Shown: one piece after another, positions 61,201 through 64,000 of the stretch
How positions within the stretch are numbered: the first letter of the stretch is position 1
Layout: every line of letters begins with the position of its first letter
Source of the DNA: Hymenolepis diminuta
Lineage: Eukaryota > Platyhelminthes > Cestoda > Cyclophyllidea > Hymenolepididae
Direction of reading: 5' to 3'
Length of the DNA: 64,000 bases
NCBI GenBank assembly: GCA_900708905.1
Contig: CAADRB010000007.1
Span: 294,146 to 358,145, forward strand
Position numbers and translations under genes: made by a program
Notes under the pieces: model-generated
What the model was told of the DNA's origin: nothing
The model's input: the letters and a program-made list of their open reading frames with translations, nothing else
Database searches by the model: none

Positions 61201-64000
61201 GTTCGATACTCGGAGAAAATTCACATTTCAAATTGCTTAAAATGAAAAATTGGCAATTGCATCATTTTCGTCTTCTTTTATGGAGACCGTTTAAGTTGGT
61301 ATAAATTGAAATTTACGTCTGCCATCTGTAATTGTTCATTTATAAACTTTTATCTATACATTTTCCGTTATGCTAATGACCCGCGCACTGGACACGATTG
61401 AAAACGTTTCATGCCAATAAATTGTAGTGACTTTTAATCCATCTCCATACTCTTCTTCCTTACAAGTGTATTGACTTGACTTGCTTCTCCAAGAATTAGG
61501 ACTAGTTCACATATATTGTGAACATACCAGTTGCTAAGATGCTCTTTCGACATCCGAACTGTTTAATATCCATCTTCCCCTTATGCTATTCCCTATTTTA
61601 GAAGGAAATGACTTATCCTTCACTTATATGCGGCTCCTCAAATTCTGTTTCAATTCGGTCAATTTACCCAATTCTGATAATGAACAAGTCATGAAGGTTC
61701 GTTTAAAAACAAACACCTACTTATTAGTAATGTAGTATTATGCTTACATTGCATTTCGAATTTTCCCCCGATAGATGCACCTACGAAAGATAGTCCAAGG
61801 TAGTATGCAATGCTGCTTGGAGGCCCGTGAACCGATCTCATATCTGTCTCTCCTTCGTGCACTCTTTCGATCTATTGGAGGGGGAGCACATGATCGTCTG
61901 TACAAGGAATTCTTCCCCCTCCTGCCTGAGATGCTGACCACTTTGAATAGACTTCTGCGTAGTGCACATCGTACACATGCTAGAGACCTTCTAGGTGAAC
62001 TCTGTGTCATTGTGCCTGTTCGCCTGTCAACCCTTTTACCATATCTCTCTTTGCTAATGGAACCTCTCACCTATGTCATCAACTGTAATACGGTCAATCA
62101 AGTGAGTGCCGCTATAGGGAGTAGTGAAATTCCACTATAGAATGTCTTCTTCAAATAACAACTACTTGCTCTTTGAGGATATTTAGATTGTCAATCTGCT
62201 CTATAAAAATTGAGCGTTTGCAGTTCATTCATCAGAATTTTTGATTCCTTGATTCCGGTAACATTTGAATTGAATGGTCAATTATGATTATGTGTAAAGT
62301 TCGTAAAATCAGATTCTTATTGGTATAACTACCATATCTTGTGAGAATGCAACCCCCAGTGATTGCCTTGGTTCTAGCCATCCTGAACACTTTCTGCTCC
62401 CATCAACTGCGGTGAATTAGTTTTAGGTTAAAAACTTACCCAATTTTTTAGGAAAAGTGTTAACAGTACTTTGGTTGGATAAGGAGAAGGCATCCTGAAA
62501 CCACTGATGAGAAACTTGTATTTTATCACCCCTCTTTTTGAGCACAATAATTACGAATGACTATTCACATCACTGGCTGTGCACTGATAACTGTCGATCT
62601 CATTACCTCTTACTTGTCCGACGTGCACGTTTACAATCTGGTTCGCATAAAATACCTGCTCTCAAAATTCAAATCTGAACATCCCGAATTACATTGTCCA
62701 TTTTTATAGATTACCGGAAAGACTTCAACTGTTTTTGTTTGTCTCCATTCAAATAAACTGATGTAAATCCAGTACCTATTGTACGCTTTCAGATACCTAC
62801 TTCAGATAGGTTTCAATAGACTCTCTTACCTCAATAATTTGAGGCTTTCGTCTGTCGACGTAATCTGTTTTGTGTCATAAATCGTCATGTAAACGCCTTC
62901 TTAAATATACATTTTTACTCGTCTCTTTTTAGGGTCTTCGTACTCTTGAGCTCTGTGTGGACAATATGCAACCTGACTTTCTCTACCAACATCTCTATCA
63001 AGTTCGCGGTGATATGCTACTGGGACTCTACACTTCTCTTCACTCCCAAAGCGAATATGTACAGAAGATGGCATTCAAGGTATGATCCTGCATTCGAATG
63101 CAATATCTCATCTTTAACTTTTAGGTTCTGGGAAAACTGGGTCGTTTCAACCGAGCGGATATATCTGATGTCCAGCGCCTTAATTTGAGTGTTAACTGTG
63201 GCGAAAGTGGACCTCTCCTCCGTTTCTGGCTACATGAATTTCCTCAGCACCCGGTTGATCTACCTATTCGTAGTCTTGTCGATTTTTCTGTTGAACTTAT
63301 CCAGGCATTTACCTCTACTTAATACTGTCTAAATACGTCCTACTTTTTATTAATGAGTAATATATATTGCAGGAGTCAACTGTTGATCACTTGAGTAGAA
63401 TTCGAGCTTGGCAATTTTTGCGTGGTGTCTGCATTTCGGCGCTTAATGTTCATATTCCATCCAGAAACCCAACCGGATATCTTGCTTATGAATTTATGGA
63501 TAATTTGAGCCCCTATCCACTGGGTTTACTCCGTGAGATCATTATCAATTTGAATTCACAATTGTCATTCCATGATGATAAGCCAAGTAAGTTTTGCCCT
63601 TCTAGGTTTGTTACTTTATTGAATTGCATGTCTTTACTTTTTTATTTACACTTAGACATTTACCACCTTGTAATGGTTAGAGTTATCGGTGGCATTTTCT
63701 TATCAACTTCGGTCACTCCTGAAATCCCTAATTCCGGTGTTTTCATGACTTTCCTTGTTCGTCATCTGACTCTTCTTGGTCTATTGGAAAAAAGGAAACC
63801 TATCCAATCGGTGGTTTTGTCTCCCCCAGGCTCAACGGTTTGTTGCTCTCCTCTACTATTTAATCTCATGTTGAGATATTTTCTAATAATCTCCTCTTCT
63901 CTAGGCTTCTGATGTCAGACTGCCTCTTGATTCACGAGTTTTGATTGAAGCCATCTGTTTTATAATGGGTTATGAGGAAAAAGAGTTGGTTCGAACCGGT
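55280..64000 (+). CDS. TRRAP: TRRAP/Tra1 PIKK-family pseudokinase scaffold, N-terminal part (partial)
   Basis: Scaffold of SAGA and NuA4/TIP60 acetyltransferase complexes. Exons: 55280-55361, 55400-55449, 55483-55698, 55735-55818, 55852-56037, 56085-56251, 56937-57208, 58502-58580, 58658-58978, 59020-59104, 60029-60315, 60383-60497, 60580-60718, 61602-61696, 61775-62101, 62933-63079, 63125-63304, 63373-63586, 63656-63837, 63905-64000 (continues); 1108 codons. Each matches human TRRAP in order: VELIHRMRNTE, IIEFHKANRPQF, SEIPILIVLFYQLY, AAQVKTLSFLAYIV, LLHHIRNDLSL with SIQMM, SLLRALFRSIGGGAHD, VPVRLSTLLPYL, LRTLELCVDNMQPDFLY and, at the edge, IEAICFIMGYEEKELVRTG. These are helical HEAT-type repeats. 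The vertebrate Pro-rich linker is replaced by a short acidic segment (59020-59104, EPKSDEDEFDVE). The C-terminal FAT and kinase-like domains lie beyond the window. One intron (63305-63372) is GC-AG. Confidence 0.95.
57209..58501 (+). other. TRRAP intron 7 (1.3 kb)
   Basis: Donor CGACCGA|GTACGT, acceptor CGTTCGTTTAG. No gene recognised. A stretch near 57668-57760 has a vaguely tRNA-like start but no clear B box, and I do not call it. Confidence 0.75.
59105..60028 (+). other. TRRAP intron 10 (0.9 kb)
   Basis: Phase 0 intron between the acidic exon and the SPFIETFSPNQM exon. Nothing recognised inside. Confidence 0.75.
60719..61601 (+). other. TRRAP intron 13 (0.9 kb)
   Basis: Donor ATAGGCG|GTAAGT, acceptor CCCTATTTTAG. 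Nothing recognised inside. Confidence 0.75.
62560..62650 (-). repeat. tRNA-like SINE-type repeat copy
   Basis: On the minus strand: TCGGACAAGTAAGAGGTAAT, GAGATCGACAGTTATCAGTG, CACAGCCAGTGATGTGAATA. Same order of blocks as at 22660-22775, more diverged. In TRRAP intron 15. Confidence 0.45.
63305..63372 (+). other. GC-AG intron in TRRAP
   Basis: Donor CTTATCCAG|GCATTT, acceptor TATATATTGCAG. Reading through meets a stop after five codons, and no GT nearby keeps the frame. With GC, SVELIQ joins ESTVDHLSRIRAW; the number of residues from the LP pair to the tryptophan (26) equals that in human TRRAP. Unlike the ULK case, the donor beyond GC is a poor match (GCATTT rather than GCAAGT). Confidence 0.8.

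Overview
The window is eukaryotic, about two thirds A+T, with dense GT-AG introns. Very small introns of 32-41 bp cluster near gene 5' ends, while later introns reach kilobases. That intron pattern, the base composition and the divergence of the proteins from vertebrate orthologues suggest a flatworm, most likely a tapeworm (cestode). This is inference; the window holds no rRNA or mitochondrial marker. I rebuilt four conserved genes exon by exon. In each, splice phases close exactly, so the three complete coding sequences are divisible by three.

Layout. 1-4950: no gene recognised. 4951-17407 (minus): a p70 ribosomal S6 kinase gene of nine exons and 628 aa. Its hydrophobic-motif exon lies behind an 8.8 kb intron, and its last exon ends in the CaaX box CSVM. 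17408-27059: a 9.6 kb intergenic stretch with only weak small-ORF candidates, one of them starting with a signal-peptide-like segment. 27060-40481 (minus): a ULK1/2 (ATG1/unc-51) autophagy kinase gene of 18 exons and 972 aa, from kinase domain through LIR to C-terminal EAT domain. 40482-42537: intergenic, with an interspersed repeat and a possible plus-strand terminal exon. 42538-54523 (minus): SMG8, the SMG1-complex subunit of nonsense-mediated decay, 11 exons and 1603 aa, with a roughly 700-residue Glu/Lys/Ser-rich insertion. 54524-55279: a 756-bp divergent promoter region. 55280-64000 (plus): the first 20 exons (1108 codons) of TRRAP/Tra1, running off the right edge.

How the genes relate. 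S6K and ULK are both direct TORC1 substrates with opposite outputs (growth and translation versus autophagy), and lie in tandem on the same strand. SMG8 regulates the PIKK-family kinase SMG1 and is head to head with TRRAP, the PIKK-family pseudokinase scaffold of histone acetyltransferase complexes. All four therefore touch PIKK/TOR biology; whether this is more than coincidence cannot be told from one window.

Most notable are the predicted prenylated (CaaX) S6 kinase, the giant low-complexity insertion in SMG8, two GC-AG introns fixed by exact homology spacing (ULK and TRRAP), and a dispersed tRNA-like repeat family. A 29-base assembly gap (N) lies in the large S6K intron.
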